NCBI RefSeq assembly: GCF_017352375.1
Contig: NZ_JAFEVR010000004.1
Coordinates: 930,001 to 994,000 of the forward strand
Length of the DNA: 64,000 nucleotides
DNA from: Mycolicibacterium sp. S2-37
GTDB lineage: Bacteria > Actinomycetota > Actinomycetes > Mycobacteriales > Mycobacteriaceae
Direction of reading: 5' to 3'
Shown here: positions 41,592-50,032 of the stretch, piece by piece
Numbering within the stretch: the stretch's first letter is position 1
How the letters are laid out: each line of letters starts with the position of its first letter
The notes under the pieces: generated by a model
Told to the model about the DNA's origin: nothing
The model's database searches: none
Seen by the model: only the letters and a program-made list of their open reading frames with translations
Translations under genes and position numbers: made by a program

Positions 41592-41741
41592 CTATTGGAA
41601 GAGCTGCTGGACCTTCTGTACCAGTTCGACGACGCCGTAGGCGAAGGGGACGGCCACCCACAGCCAGGCCAGCGCGATGTACGCCTTGGGGACGGTGGCG
41701 CGGTAGTCGTGCACTTCGGCGTCGGCGCTCTGATCGGTCAT
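41592..41741 (-). CDS. MFS transporter small subunit
   Basis: A 49-residue protein with one membrane segment (AYIALAWLWVAVPFAYGVVEL) and a charged N-terminus MTDQSADAEVHDYRATV. Its ATG is in a 4-bp ATGA overlap with the stop of the OFA-family carrier gene, the usual arrangement for the small companion of these carriers. It may stabilise or modulate the transporter. Confidence 0.85.
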   Translation of the reverse strand: MTDQSADAEVHDYRATVPKAYIALAWLWVAVPFAYGVVELVQKVQQLFQ

Positions 41742-43162
41742 CGCGTGGTCTCCTGCGCTTCTCGCGGGCGCTCGTCGGCTTGCCCTGGCTCGTGCCATTT
41801 GTCCGCGACCGGCCTGATCAGCTCGTTGCACACCAGTGCGACGAGCAGCAATCCGATCATGATGGAAAACGACAGGGTGTAGAGGTCGGGGCCGGACTTG
41901 CCGGCGTCGGCCTGGCTGTCGGCGATGGCGTTGACCATGATCGGTCCGACGATGCCCGCGGCCGACCACGCCGTCAGGAGGCGTCCGTGGATGGCGCCAA
42001 CCTGGTAGGTACCGAACAGGTCGCGTAGGTACGCCGGAACCGTGGCGAAGCCCGCGCCGTAGAACGACAGGATCACCAGCGTGCAGACCAGGAACACCAC
42101 CTTGTTGGAGTTTTCCATCAGCGTGATGACCAGGTACAGCAGCGCGCCCACCCCGAGATACATCCGGTAGACGTTCTTGCGGCCGATCTTGTCCGACAGG
42201 CTCGACCAGCCGATGCGTCCGAGCATGTTGGCCAGCGACAGCAGCGCGACATAACCCGCTGCGGCAGCGGCCACCGCGGCTGCGGCGGCGCCACCCGGTC
42301 CCGGGAAGTAGTCCTGGTAGATGGGTGACGCCTTCTCGAGGATGCCGATGCCCGCGGTCACGTTGAAGCACAACACCACCCACAGCAGCCAGAACTGCGG
42401 TGTCTTGATCGCGTTGTTGGCCGACACCTGACCGACCGAGACCATCGATCCCACCGTGGGCGGCTGCGGCGTCCACCCGTGCGGTGTCCAGTCGTCCCTC
42501 GGCACCCGCACCAGCAGCCAGCCCAGGGACATGAACACGGCGTAGACGACCCCGTGCACCAGGAACGTCTTGGCGATGCCCGCGGAGTCTGTGCCGAAGA
42601 TTCCGAGCATCGCGGTCGACCACGGCGACGCGATCAGGGCTCCGCCGCCGAATCCCATGATCGCCAGGCCGGTCGCCATACCGGGCTTGTCGGGGAACCA
42701 CTTGATCAGCGTCGAGACCGGCGAGATGTAGCCGATCCCCCAGCCGATTCCGCCCAGCACGCCGTAACCGAGCAGCACCAGCCAGTACTGCTGCATGGCC
42801 AGGCCCGCGGCGCCCACCAGCCAGCCGCCGCAGAAGCAGCACATCGCCGCGAACATCGCCATCCGTGGACCGTTGCGGTCCACCCAGGTGCCGAAGATCG
42901 CCGCCGACAGGCCGAGCACGACGATGCCGACGGTGAACGGCAGGGCGCTCAACGTGCCGGAGATGCCGAGCGCACCCTCGAGCGGCTTCTTGAAGACGCT
43001 GTACGAATAGGCCGCGCCGACCGACAGATGGATGGACAGCGCGGCGGGCGGCACCAGCCAGCGGCTCCAGCCCGGAGATGCCACGATGCGGTCGCGACTG
43101 AAGAAGGAGATAGCCACGCGTCTCCGCATACCCACTTTCTGCGGTTGTGTGACATCGGGCAC
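41738..43162 (-). CDS. OFA-family MFS transporter (oxalate/formate antiporter-like)
   Basis: A 474-residue major-facilitator protein with 12 membrane segments. The first helix SIHLSVGAAYSYSVFKKPLE is the OFA-family signature, FGTWVDRNGPR the MFS motif-A region, and SLSDKIGRKNVYR the second-half motif A. The substrate is probably a small mono- or dicarboxylate; no oxalate-degradation genes lie nearby. The GTG at 43162 opens a 33-residue hydrophilic lead; the in-frame ATG at 43129 is an alternative. Cotranscribed with the small subunit. Confidence 0.9.
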   Translation of the reverse strand: MPDVTQPQKVGMRRRVAISFFSRDRIVASPGWSRWLVPPAALSIHLSVGAAYSYSVFKKPLEGALGISGTLSALPFTVGIVVLGLSAAIFGTWVDRNGPRMAMFAAMCCFCGGWLVGAAGLAMQQYWLVLLGYGVLGGIGWGIGYISPVSTLIKWFPDKPGMATGLAIMGFGGGALIASPWSTAMLGIFGTDSAGIAKTFLVHGVVYAVFMSLGWLLVRVPRDDWTPHGWTPQPPTVGSMVSVGQVSANNAIKTPQFWLLWVVLCFNVTAGIGILEKASPIYQDYFPGPGGAAAAAVAAAAAGYVALLSLANMLGRIGWSSLSDKIGRKNVYRMYLGVGALLYLVITLMENSNKVVFLVCTLVILSFYGAGFATVPAYLRDLFGTYQVGAIHGRLLTAWSAAGIVGPIMVNAIADSQADAGKSGPDLYTLSFSIMIGLLLVALVCNELIRPVADKWHEPGQADERPREAQETTR

Positions 43163-43265
43163 ACCGACTTTCCGTTCTTGCGGCTCGCGTGAGCGGTTTC
43201 ATTCGCGGCCAGCCGTCGGCACCGTACGGAAACGCACAGTCGCGGGACCCCCATAGCCTGTACAG

Positions 43266-43832
43266 ATGGGCGACAGGAGCGCGGATGGTATCGGGGCCCT
43301 GGCCGCCGCACGTCTCGCGGCCGTGAGCACGGCGACGATCGAGCAGGGCTTGTCCGATGATGAGTTCGCCGACGTCGAACAGACGTTGGGAATTGAGTTC
43401 GCCGACGATCACCGGGCGTTTCTCGCTGCCGGGTTGCCTGTCGGCACGTCGTGGCCGAACTGGCGAGGCGAAGGACGGCGAAGCCTGCAGAAGCGGGTGC
43501 AGTTGCCGATCGAAGGAATTCTCTTCGACGTGGAGTGGACGCAGTTCTGGGTCGACGGCTGGGGGCCGCGTCCGGCTCGGATGAAGGATGCGCTGCGATC
43601 TGCCAGGTACCAGATGGCCCGGGTTCCGCAGATGATCCCCGTACGTGCACACCACTATCTGCCGGCCGGTCGCGGAACGTCGGGCCAACCGGTGCTGTCG
43701 ATCATGCGGACCGACGTACGCCTCGTTGGTGCCGACCTGGCGAACTACCTGGCGCGCGAGTTCGCCTCGGACGGACACCAGCCGCCCGTCCCACCTGCCA
43801 CTGTCGAATTCTGGTCGGGACTGACCTCGTGA
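43266..43832 (+). CDS. SMI1/KNR4 (SUKH)-like protein
   Basis: A 188-residue protein with the SUKH pattern: LSDDEFADVEQTLGIEFADDHRAFLAAGLP near the N-terminus, the WxxF/W core VEWTQFWVDGWGPRP, and VPVRAHHYLPAGRG ... GQPVLSIMRTDV. SUKH proteins include immunity proteins to nuclease toxins, but many are orphans. No polymorphic toxin gene is next to it, so an immunity role is unproven. A possible -10 (TAGCCT) stands shortly before the ATG. A small gene follows 25 bp later. Confidence 0.75.
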   Translation: MGDRSADGIGALAAARLAAVSTATIEQGLSDDEFADVEQTLGIEFADDHRAFLAAGLPVGTSWPNWRGEGRRSLQKRVQLPIEGILFDVEWTQFWVDGWGPRPARMKDALRSARYQMARVPQMIPVRAHHYLPAGRGTSGQPVLSIMRTDVRLVGADLANYLAREFASDGHQPPVPPATVEFWSGLTS

Positions 43833-43857
43833 GTCGCCACCGATCTATCGTCGACGC

Positions 43858-44109
43858 ATGCGGCTCACCAACGACTGCTATCTCGTCACGCTGAGCTTCC
43901 CGACCGGTGAGGAGCACTACTACCGCGACGGCGATCGGTGGACGAAGCTGACCACTCGTGGTCACCGGATGCCGGCCACCGCAGAACAGGTGATGAATCA
44001 TCTGCTGCCCGCGCTGGCCGGCGTGAAGCCCGGCGTCGAGGTGCGTGTGACCCACCGCGACCTCAGCGACGAGACGGGCGCGAGGTTGGACCGGCTTCGA
44101 AGCGGGTAG
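43858..44109 (+). CDS. small protein of unknown function
   Basis: An 83-residue soluble protein: RLTNDCYLVTLSFPTGEEHYYR, then RMPATAEQVMNHLLPALAG and VEVRVTHRD. It alternates beta strands and one helix, has a single cysteine, and no recognised domain. It follows the SUKH-like gene by 25 bp and is probably cotranscribed. It converges on the LysR-effector gene 12 bp downstream. Confidence 0.7.
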   Translation: MRLTNDCYLVTLSFPTGEEHYYRDGDRWTKLTTRGHRMPATAEQVMNHLLPALAGVKPGVEVRVTHRDLSDETGARLDRLRSG

Positions 44110-44121
44110 CGCAGACCTCGG

Positions 44122-44829
44122 TCATCGTCGACCGCGTCCAGCGCGTTTACGCGCGGACTTCCCCGCTGCGGCGCGGGCGGCCTGCTTTGCCAGGGTTTTC
44201 TCGCGTGCGGTCCGCTTGGGCGCCGGGGCGCTCTCCCCTCGCGAGGAACCGGGTTTGCGGCCGCGGACGATCCCGATGAACTCCTCGATCAGCGGTGGCT
44301 GCGACCCTTCCTGGACTGCGAGCGCGACGGCGCAGGTGGGTCCGTCGGTGATCGGGCGGTAGGTGAGGTCCTTGCGGTGATACAACCGCGCCAGTGACTG
44401 CGGGGCGATGAGCGCGCCCATTCCGGCGGCGACGAGTTCGATTGCGTCCGCGGTGGTTTCGGGGCGGTGATCGGCCGGGACACCGGGAGCGTCCGGCCAG
44501 GCGACGACGTCGTCGGCAGGGAGCAGGACCGGTTCATCGTCGAGATCCGCGGCGGTGATCTCGTCCAGTGCGGCCAGAATGTGGTCGGTCGGTACCACGG
44601 CCACCAACGTCTCCTCGTAGAGAGGAATCACCGCCAGCCCCGACGTGTCGGCGGGCAGCCGGAGTAATGCCACATCGACAGCGCCGGCCCGCACTTGATC
44701 CGGGGCGTCCGCCGCGGCGACGGTGCGCAGCTGCAGCGGGATGTCGGGATGGCGCTCCGCCCAGATCCGGGCCCATCTGGCCGGTGTCCCACCCGGAACG
44801 TATCCGAGGATGAGCGAGCTCCGGATCAC
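44122..44829 (-). CDS. stand-alone LysR substrate-binding domain with basic tail (no HTH)
   Basis: A 235-residue protein that begins directly with a LysR effector-binding fold: SLILGYVPGGTPARWARIWAE, VDVALLRLP, LVAVVPTDHILAA and a second lobe near IELVAAGMGALIAPQSL. The N-terminal winged helix is absent. Instead there is a C-terminal Lys/Arg/Ala-rich tail of about 35 residues (KRTAREKTLAKQAARAAAG, then SARKRAGRGRR), which could bind nucleic acid. GTG start. It is divergent by 41 bp from the DUF5997 gene, a pairing seen in other actinobacteria. Confidence 0.85.
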   Translation of the reverse strand: MIRSSLILGYVPGGTPARWARIWAERHPDIPLQLRTVAAADAPDQVRAGAVDVALLRLPADTSGLAVIPLYEETLVAVVPTDHILAALDEITAADLDDEPVLLPADDVVAWPDAPGVPADHRPETTADAIELVAAGMGALIAPQSLARLYHRKDLTYRPITDGPTCAVALAVQEGSQPPLIEEFIGIVRGRKPGSSRGESAPAPKRTAREKTLAKQAARAAAGKSARKRAGRGRR

Positions 44830-44870
44830 CGCACCAGGCTACCGGTGGGCCCGGTCGATAAGCTCGGCCC

Positions 44871-45257
44871 ATGAGCAGGCCCAACGCCCAGTCCATGAAG
44901 CCCGCCACGGCGGCGAAGAAGTTGGACGTGTACCTGCCCGCGACGCCTGCGGAGTTCCAGCAGCAGCCGATCACCCGCGCCGAACTGACCGCCCTGCAGG
45001 CCGACCCGCCGCAATGGCTCAAGGACCTCCGCAAGAACGGGCCGCACCCGAAGAATCTGGTGGCGGCCAAGCTCGGTGTCTCGATCGCCGGTCTCGCGCG
45101 CGGCGGCATCACCGATGCGCTCACCACCGAGCAGATCGATGCGCTGCTCGAGGAGAAGCCGGAGTGGCTGATCGCCGAACGCGAGAGCTATCAGGCGGTG
45201 CTCCGCGAGGAGCGACGTCTCAAGGCGCTGCGCGCGGAACAGGCTCGCGAGAGCTGA
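44871..45257 (+). CDS. DUF5997-family protein
   Basis: A 128-residue soluble protein: LDVYLPATPAEFQQQPITRA, WLKDLRKNGPHPKNLVAAKLG, ISGLARGGI-type helix and DALLEEKPEWLIAERE. It is predicted to be mostly helical with a charged C-terminus. The family is known from actinobacteria next to LysR-effector genes but has no assigned role. The middle (LVAAKLGVSIAGLARGGITD) could form an HTH-like unit, which would complement the HTH-less LysR partner; that is speculation. Confidence 0.82.
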   Translation: MSRPNAQSMKPATAAKKLDVYLPATPAEFQQQPITRAELTALQADPPQWLKDLRKNGPHPKNLVAAKLGVSIAGLARGGITDALTTEQIDALLEEKPEWLIAERESYQAVLREERRLKALRAEQARES

Positions 45258-45272
45258 TCTGCCGGCGCGGTG

Positions 45273-45437
45273 TCACCGGAAGAGCATGTCGCTGAGGCGA
45301 TCGAAGAAGCGATCGATGCGCTGCTCCAGTCGAGTGCCTGTGACCCACTTCTCCCAGACGTAGATGCCGCCGAACAATGCGACGACAATCCCGAGAACCA
45401 GAGCGGTGATGAGGATGACCTCAACGGTCGTCGACAT
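45273..45437 (-). CDS. small single-pass membrane protein
   Basis: A 54-residue product: MSTTVEVILITALVLGIVVA then LFGGIYVWEKW, and an amphipathic basic/acidic tail (RLEQRIDRFFDRLSDMLFR). One membrane helix at about 6-28 and a clean ATG-to-TGA frame with G/C-ending codons support it. It lies 20 bp downstream of nrdE on the same strand, so it may be the last gene of the nrdHIE transcript. No family assigned. Confidence 0.65.
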   Translation of the reverse strand: MSTTVEVILITALVLGIVVALFGGIYVWEKWVTGTRLEQRIDRFFDRLSDMLFR

Positions 45438-45457
45438 GCGCTGTCAGCGACCCGTCG

Positions 45458-47626
45458 TCACAGCATGCAGCTGACGCAGCCCTCGACTTCGGTTCCCTCC
45501 AAAGCCATCTGGCGAAGGCGGATGTAGTACAGCGTCTTGATGCCCTTGCGCCAGGCATAGATCTGCGCCTTGTTCACCTCGCGCGTCGTTGCGGTGTCTT
45601 TGAAGAACAGCGTCAGACTCAAGCCCTGATCGACGTGCTGCGTCGCCGCGGCGTAGGTGTCGATGATCTTCTCGTAACCGATCTCGTACGCGTCCTCGTA
45701 GTACTCGAGGTTGTCGTTGGTCAGGTACGGCGCCGGGTAGTAGACGCGGCCGATCTTGCCTTCCTTGCGGATTTCGATCTTGCTGGCGACCGGGTGGATC
45801 GAGCTGGTCGAGTGGTTGATGTAGGAGATCGAGCCCGTCGGCGGCACGGCCTGCAGATTCTGGTTGTAGATGCCGTGCTTCTGCACCGACTCCTTCAACC
45901 GCTTCCAGTCGTCCTGCGTCGGGATCCGGATGCCGGCATCGGCGAAGAGCTGCCGCACCTTGTCGGTGGCCGGCTCCCACGCCTGCTCGGTGTACTTGTC
46001 GAAGAACTCCCCCGAGGCGTACTTCGACTTCTCGAACCCGCCGAACGCCGTACCGCGTTCGATCGCAATGCGATTCGATGCGCGCAGCGCGTGGTAGAGC
46101 ACGCAGTAGAAGTAGATGTTGGTGAAGTCGACGCCCTCTTCCGAACCGTAGAAGATCCGCTCGCGCGCCAGGTAGCCGTGCAGGTTCATCTGGCCGAGGC
46201 CGATCGCGTGCGAGCTGTTGTTGCCCTGCTCGATCGACGGCACCGACCAGATGTGGGTCTGATCGCTGACCGCGGTGAGCGCGCGGATGGCCACCTCGAT
46301 GGTCTGCGCGAAGTCCGGCGAATCCATCGCCTTGGCGATGTTGAGGGAGCCGAGGTTGCAGGAGATGTCCTTGCCGACCTTTGCGTAAGACAGGTCCTCG
46401 TTGAACAGCGACGGCGTGGAGACCTGCAGGATCTCCGAGCACAGGTTCGAGTGGGTGATCTTGCCCTCGATCGGGTTGGCCCGGTTCACCGTGTCCTCGA
46501 ACATGATGTAGGGGTAGCCCGACTCGAACTGCAGCTCTGCCAGCGTCTGGAAGAACTCGCGCGCCTTGATCTTCGTCTTGCGGATCCGCGCGTCGTCGAC
46601 CATCTCGTAGTACTTCTCGGTGACCGAGATGTCGGCGAACGGCAGCCCGTAGACCCGCTCGACGTCGTACGGCGAGAACAGATACATGTCCTCGTTCTTC
46701 TTCGCCAGCTCGAAGGTGATATCCGGGATCACCACGCCCAGCGAGAGCGTCTTGATGCGGATCTTCTCGTCGGCGTTCTCCCGCTTGGTGTCCAGGAAGC
46801 GGTAGATGTCGGGGTGATGGGCGTGCAGATACACCGCACCCGCACCCTGACGTGCACCGAGCTGATTGGCGTAGGAGAACGAATCCTCGAGCAACTTCAT
46901 GATCGGGATGACGCCCGAGCTCTGGTTCTCGATGTTCTTGATCGGCGCGCCGTGTTCGCGGATGTTGCTCAGCAGCAGGGCGACTCCGCCGCCGCGCTTG
47001 GACAGCTGCAGCGCGGAGTTGATCGACCGGCCGATCGACTCCATGTTGTCTTCGATCCGGAGCAGGAAGCAGCTGACCGGCTCGCCGCGCTGCTTCTTGC
47101 CGGAGTTGAGGAACGTCGGGGTGGCCGGCTGGAAACGGCCGTCGATGATCTCGTCGACGATCTTCTCCGCGAGCGCGGTGTCACCCGCGGCCAGCGTCAG
47201 CGCGACCATCACGACGCGGTCCTCGAAGCGCTCGAGGTAGCGCTTCCCGTCGAACGTCTTCAGCGTGTAGGAGGTGTAGTACTTGAACGCGCCGAGGAAC
47301 GTCGGGAAGCGGAACTTCTTGGCGTAGGCGCGGTCGAGCAGCGTCTTGACGAAGTTGCGCGAGTACTGGTCGAGCACCTCGCGCTCGTAGTAGTCCTTCT
47401 GGATCAGGTAGTCGAGCTTCTCGTCCTGATTGTGGAAGAACACCGTGTTCTGATTGACGTGCTGCAGGAAGTACTCGCGTGCGGCGAGGACGTCCTTGTC
47501 GAACTGAATCTTGCCGTCGGCGTCGTACAGATTCAGCATCGCGTTGAGCGCGTGGTAGTCGGTCTCTCCCGGAAGCGCCTGCGCGCCGATGCTCACTGGC
47601 TCTGCAGCTGTGACGGTTGGTGACAC
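45458..47626 (-). CDS. nrdE: class Ib ribonucleotide reductase alpha subunit NrdE
   Basis: A 722-residue catalytic subunit reducing ribonucleoside diphosphates. It has the RNR N-terminal region ([20 protein letters not shown]), NLCSEI with the catalytic Asn-Cys-Glu, [18 protein letters not shown] near the end, and the C-terminal redox pair CVSCML that accepts electrons from NrdH. GTG 47626 gives a [10 protein letters not shown] leader like that in M. tuberculosis NrdE and has GGAAGGA upstream. GTG 47596 would instead form a GTGA overlap with the nrdI stop (712 residues). Third gene of nrdHIE. Confidence 0.97.
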   Translation of the reverse strand: MSPTVTAAEPVSIGAQALPGETDYHALNAMLNLYDADGKIQFDKDVLAAREYFLQHVNQNTVFFHNQDEKLDYLIQKDYYEREVLDQYSRNFVKTLLDRAYAKKFRFPTFLGAFKYYTSYTLKTFDGKRYLERFEDRVVMVALTLAAGDTALAEKIVDEIIDGRFQPATPTFLNSGKKQRGEPVSCFLLRIEDNMESIGRSINSALQLSKRGGGVALLLSNIREHGAPIKNIENQSSGVIPIMKLLEDSFSYANQLGARQGAGAVYLHAHHPDIYRFLDTKRENADEKIRIKTLSLGVVIPDITFELAKKNEDMYLFSPYDVERVYGLPFADISVTEKYYEMVDDARIRKTKIKAREFFQTLAELQFESGYPYIMFEDTVNRANPIEGKITHSNLCSEILQVSTPSLFNEDLSYAKVGKDISCNLGSLNIAKAMDSPDFAQTIEVAIRALTAVSDQTHIWSVPSIEQGNNSSHAIGLGQMNLHGYLARERIFYGSEEGVDFTNIYFYCVLYHALRASNRIAIERGTAFGGFEKSKYASGEFFDKYTEQAWEPATDKVRQLFADAGIRIPTQDDWKRLKESVQKHGIYNQNLQAVPPTGSISYINHSTSSIHPVASKIEIRKEGKIGRVYYPAPYLTNDNLEYYEDAYEIGYEKIIDTYAAATQHVDQGLSLTLFFKDTATTREVNKAQIYAWRKGIKTLYYIRLRQMALEGTEVEGCVSCML

Positions 47627-48048
47627 GCCTGTTCCTTCCAGAAGTTCTCGAGGCCGGCGCGGACGGCGAAGACGTCGTCCGTCGTGCCCATGAGTTCGAA
47701 ACGATAGAGATAGGGAACGCCGCACTTACGGGAGACGACGTCGCCCGCATAGCCGAATTCGGCGCCGAAATTCGTGTTGCCCGCGGCGATGACACCGCGC
47801 AGCAGCGACCGGTTGTGCTCGTTGTTCAAGAATGCGATGACCTGTTTGGGGACATAGCCCCCGGCGTCCGGGTCGGGCCCGTTCGCGTGCCCTCCGCCGT
47901 ACGTGGGCAGCACCAACACATAGGGCCGGTCGACCTCGATGCGTTCGTGCAGCGGAATGCGGGTCACATCGGCGGCGGGAAACCCCAGCTTCTCGACGAA
48001 GCGGTGCGTGTTCTCCGAGACGCTGGAGAAGTACACCAGGTTGCCCAT
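47593..48048 (-). CDS. nrdI: class Ib RNR assembly flavodoxin NrdI
   Basis: A 151-residue flavodoxin-like protein that supplies oxidant for the Mn-tyrosyl cofactor of NrdF. It has [19 protein letters not shown] (FMN phosphate loop), [23 protein letters not shown] and [17 protein letters not shown] chose ATG 48048 because GGAGGG lies 6 bases upstream; ATG 48054 abuts that site. The 3' end overlaps the start of nrdE. Confidence 0.95.
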   Translation of the reverse strand: MGNLVYFSSVSENTHRFVEKLGFPAADVTRIPLHERIEVDRPYVLVLPTYGGGHANGPDPDAGGYVPKQVIAFLNNEHNRSLLRGVIAAGNTNFGAEFGYAGDVVSRKCGVPYLYRFELMGTTDDVFAVRAGLENFWKEQACHQPSQLQSQ

Positions 48049-48079
48049 GCCCATCCCTCCGCTGTTTGCGTGTACCCCG

Positions 48080-48322
48080 TCAGGCGGTAGCGGCAGCCAC
48101 TCCGCCGAGCGCCTTGATCCGATCAGGACGGAAGCCCGACCAGTGATCGTTGCCGGCCACCACGACGGGTGCCTGCAGGTAGCCCAGCGCCATCACGTAG
48201 TCGCGGGCCTCGTTGTCGAGGGAGATGTCGACGACGTCGTAGGCGATGCCCTGCTTGTCGAGCGCTTTGTAGGTGGCGTTGCACTGCACGCAGGCGGGCT
48301 TGGTGTACACGGTGACGGTCAT
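48080..48322 (-). CDS. nrdH: glutaredoxin-like NrdH redoxin
   Basis: An 80-residue thioredoxin-fold protein with the active site CVQC (residues 11-14) and FRPDRIK near the C-terminus. It reduces NrdE using thioredoxin reductase. ATG 48322 has GAGGGAG upstream. First gene of the nrdH-nrdI-nrdE operon. Its promoter region carries NrdR-box-like repeats. Confidence 0.95.
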   Translation of the reverse strand: MTVTVYTKPACVQCNATYKALDKQGIAYDVVDISLDNEARDYVMALGYLQAPVVVAGNDHWSGFRPDRIKALGGVAAATA

Positions 48323-48795
48323 TTGGCGGCTCCCTCAGCGAAAGTTTCGTTCGGCGATCGGTGATTCGGTGTCACTTCGCACCCCACCTGACGAGTGAGC
48401 GGTCAGACGACAAGAGCTCATACACTCTCAACGCTGAGTCCGGGGTGAAACTTCCCCCGGATCCGGCGTGGATCGCCCCATGACCGCTGTCGTCACTCAC
48501 CATCGTAGACACTAGATGTTGTGCTCCGTTAGTAGAGCACATACAAGATGATCGTAATAACACGTTTGGAATTTTCCCTGGTGACGTCGGTGTGTCGCGC
48601 CGCGCTAGGCGTGTCACACGTCACATCCGTCCCCATCGGGCACCACATGTAGTGTCTATCAGCAGCCACCGACACATTCCTGGTGACGCACCGGCGCCGG
48701 GTGGGCACCCAGCAAATCGCGAGATCGAAGCACGTGCGCCCGCGCCGGCGTGTCGCCGCGCGGGTGTCCGTGTCGGGCGGAGCGGTCGGCCCAGC
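48323..48795. promoter_or_regulatory. nrdHIE promoter region with NrdR-box-like repeats
   Basis: A 473-bp gap. ACACTAGATGTTGTGC (48509-48524) fits the NrdR box at its ends and WA positions; ATACAAGATGATCGTA (48541-48556) is a weaker box 32 bp away. An inverted repeat GTGCTC-N8-GAGCAC (48521-48540) lies between them. TACGAT on the minus strand near 48505 could be a -10. The 180 bp before nrdH are a long leader. From 48620 to 48795 I see no gene or terminator. Confidence 0.65.
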
Positions 48796-49338
48796 TCAGC
48801 CGACTTCGGCGGCCAACTTGCCCACGATGTCGCGCAGCGTCGCCGATACCTCCGCACTCTCGCGGGGATGCTTACCGTCGAGCGTCTTGCTCGGAATCGA
48901 CAGCTTGAGGTCCTCGACCACGCGCGGACCGGCGATCGCGAACGACTTGCGGGTCTCGTCGTGCGCCCACGCCCCGCCGTACTGGCCGAGGGCCGCCCCG
49001 ACGACCGCCAGCGGCTTGTCCTTCAGCGCACCGTTGCCCCAGGGCCGCGAGAGCCAGTCGATCGCGTTCTTCAGCACACCGGGGATGCTTCCGTTGTACT
49101 CCGGCGTGACCACGAGTGCGGCGTCCGCCCGCGCCGCGGCTTCGCGTAGCGCGGCCACCGGTTCGGCGACGTCGTCGGTGTCGATGTCCTCGTTGTAGAA
49201 CGGCAGTTCGCCCAGCCGGTCGAACAGGCTCAGGTGGACCCCCTCGGGCGCCGCCTCCACGGCCAGCTCGGCCAGCTGCTTGTTCACCGAAGCGGCCCGC
49301 AGGCTGCCCACCAGCACCAACACGTTGACATCGGACAT
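48796..49338 (-). CDS. NADPH-dependent FMN reductase (Rv3054c-like)
   Basis: A 180-residue flavodoxin-fold reductase: VLVLVGSLRAASVNKQLAEL is the FMN phosphate-binding loop, followed by LPFYNEDID, VTPEYNGSIPGVLKNAIDWLSRP (the family signature) and LAVVGAALGQYGGAW. Such enzymes reduce quinones, azo dyes or FMN using NADPH. The ATG has GGAGGGATGCGG upstream. It is divergent from a TetR gene 88 bp away, as in M. tuberculosis Rv3054c/Rv3055. Confidence 0.92.
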   Translation of the reverse strand: MSDVNVLVLVGSLRAASVNKQLAELAVEAAPEGVHLSLFDRLGELPFYNEDIDTDDVAEPVAALREAAARADAALVVTPEYNGSIPGVLKNAIDWLSRPWGNGALKDKPLAVVGAALGQYGGAWAHDETRKSFAIAGPRVVEDLKLSIPSKTLDGKHPRESAEVSATLRDIVGKLAAEVG

Positions 49339-49397
49339 GTCCGCATCCCTCCAGTCGTCTCCACGATCGTCCCACGGGACAACCGGACCGCAGTCCG
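49332..49397. promoter_or_regulatory. paired CGGAC/GTCCG palindromes in a divergent promoter
   Basis: CGGACATGTCCG (49332-49343, over the reductase start codon) and CGGAC-CGCA-GTCCG (49384-49397) share half-sites in the intergenic region between the reductase and tetR. They are candidate operators for the TetR regulator. Confidence 0.4.
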
Positions 49398-49426
49398 ATT
49401 TATTCCTGCTGAGTTAAAGTGCAGAG

Positions 49427-50032
49427 GTGAGCGCCGCCGACGGTATGACCGAGTTGCCGGTCACCGATTCCGCGCCGCCGGAGCGCGGTGACGCCGCGCG
49501 CAACCGGCTGTTGCTACTGGAGGCGGCGCGGCGGTTGATCGCCGAACGGGGCGCCGACGCGGTGTCGACCGATGACATCGCCGCGGCGGCAGGCGTCGGC
49601 AAGGGCACGCTGTTCCGCCGGTTCGGCAGCCGCGCGGGCCTGATGGTGGTGCTGCTCGACGAGAACGAGAAGGCCCAGCAGCAGGCGTTCATGTTCGGCC
49701 CGCCACCGCTTGGTCCCGGCGCGCCGCCGCTGGAACGGCTGCTCGCCTACGGACGCCAACGCCTGACCTTCGTCCACCGGCACCACGCGCTGCTGTCCGA
49801 CGCCGCCCGCGATCTCCAGACCCGTTTCAACGCGCCGATGAGCCTGCATCTCGCGCACGTCCGGTTGCTGCTCGACGCCGCCGGCACCACGGGTGATCTG
49901 GACGCGCAGGCGACGGCGTTGACCGCCCTGCTCGACGCCGACTACGTCGAACACCGGCTGGCCGAGGGCGTTTCGCTCGAGGCGCAGGGCGACGCGTGGG
50001 AGTCCGTCGCCCGCAAGCTCTGCGGCACCTGA
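49427..50032 (+). CDS. TetR-family regulator (Rv3055-like)
   Basis: A 201-residue regulator. After a disordered lead (about 20 residues) the HTH reads RLLLLEAARRLIAERGADAVS, TDDIAAAAGVGKGTLFRRFGSRAGL. The C-terminal domain is a TetR_C helical bundle. GTG 49427 follows GCAGAG. The stop overlaps the dinB start by one base (TGATG), so the regulator and polymerase are coupled; the divergent reductase may be its other target. Confidence 0.9.
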   Translation: MSAADGMTELPVTDSAPPERGDAARNRLLLLEAARRLIAERGADAVSTDDIAAAAGVGKGTLFRRFGSRAGLMVVLLDENEKAQQQAFMFGPPPLGPGAPPLERLLAYGRQRLTFVHRHHALLSDAARDLQTRFNAPMSLHLAHVRLLLDAAGTTGDLDAQATALTALLDADYVEHRLAEGVSLEAQGDAWESVARKLCGT

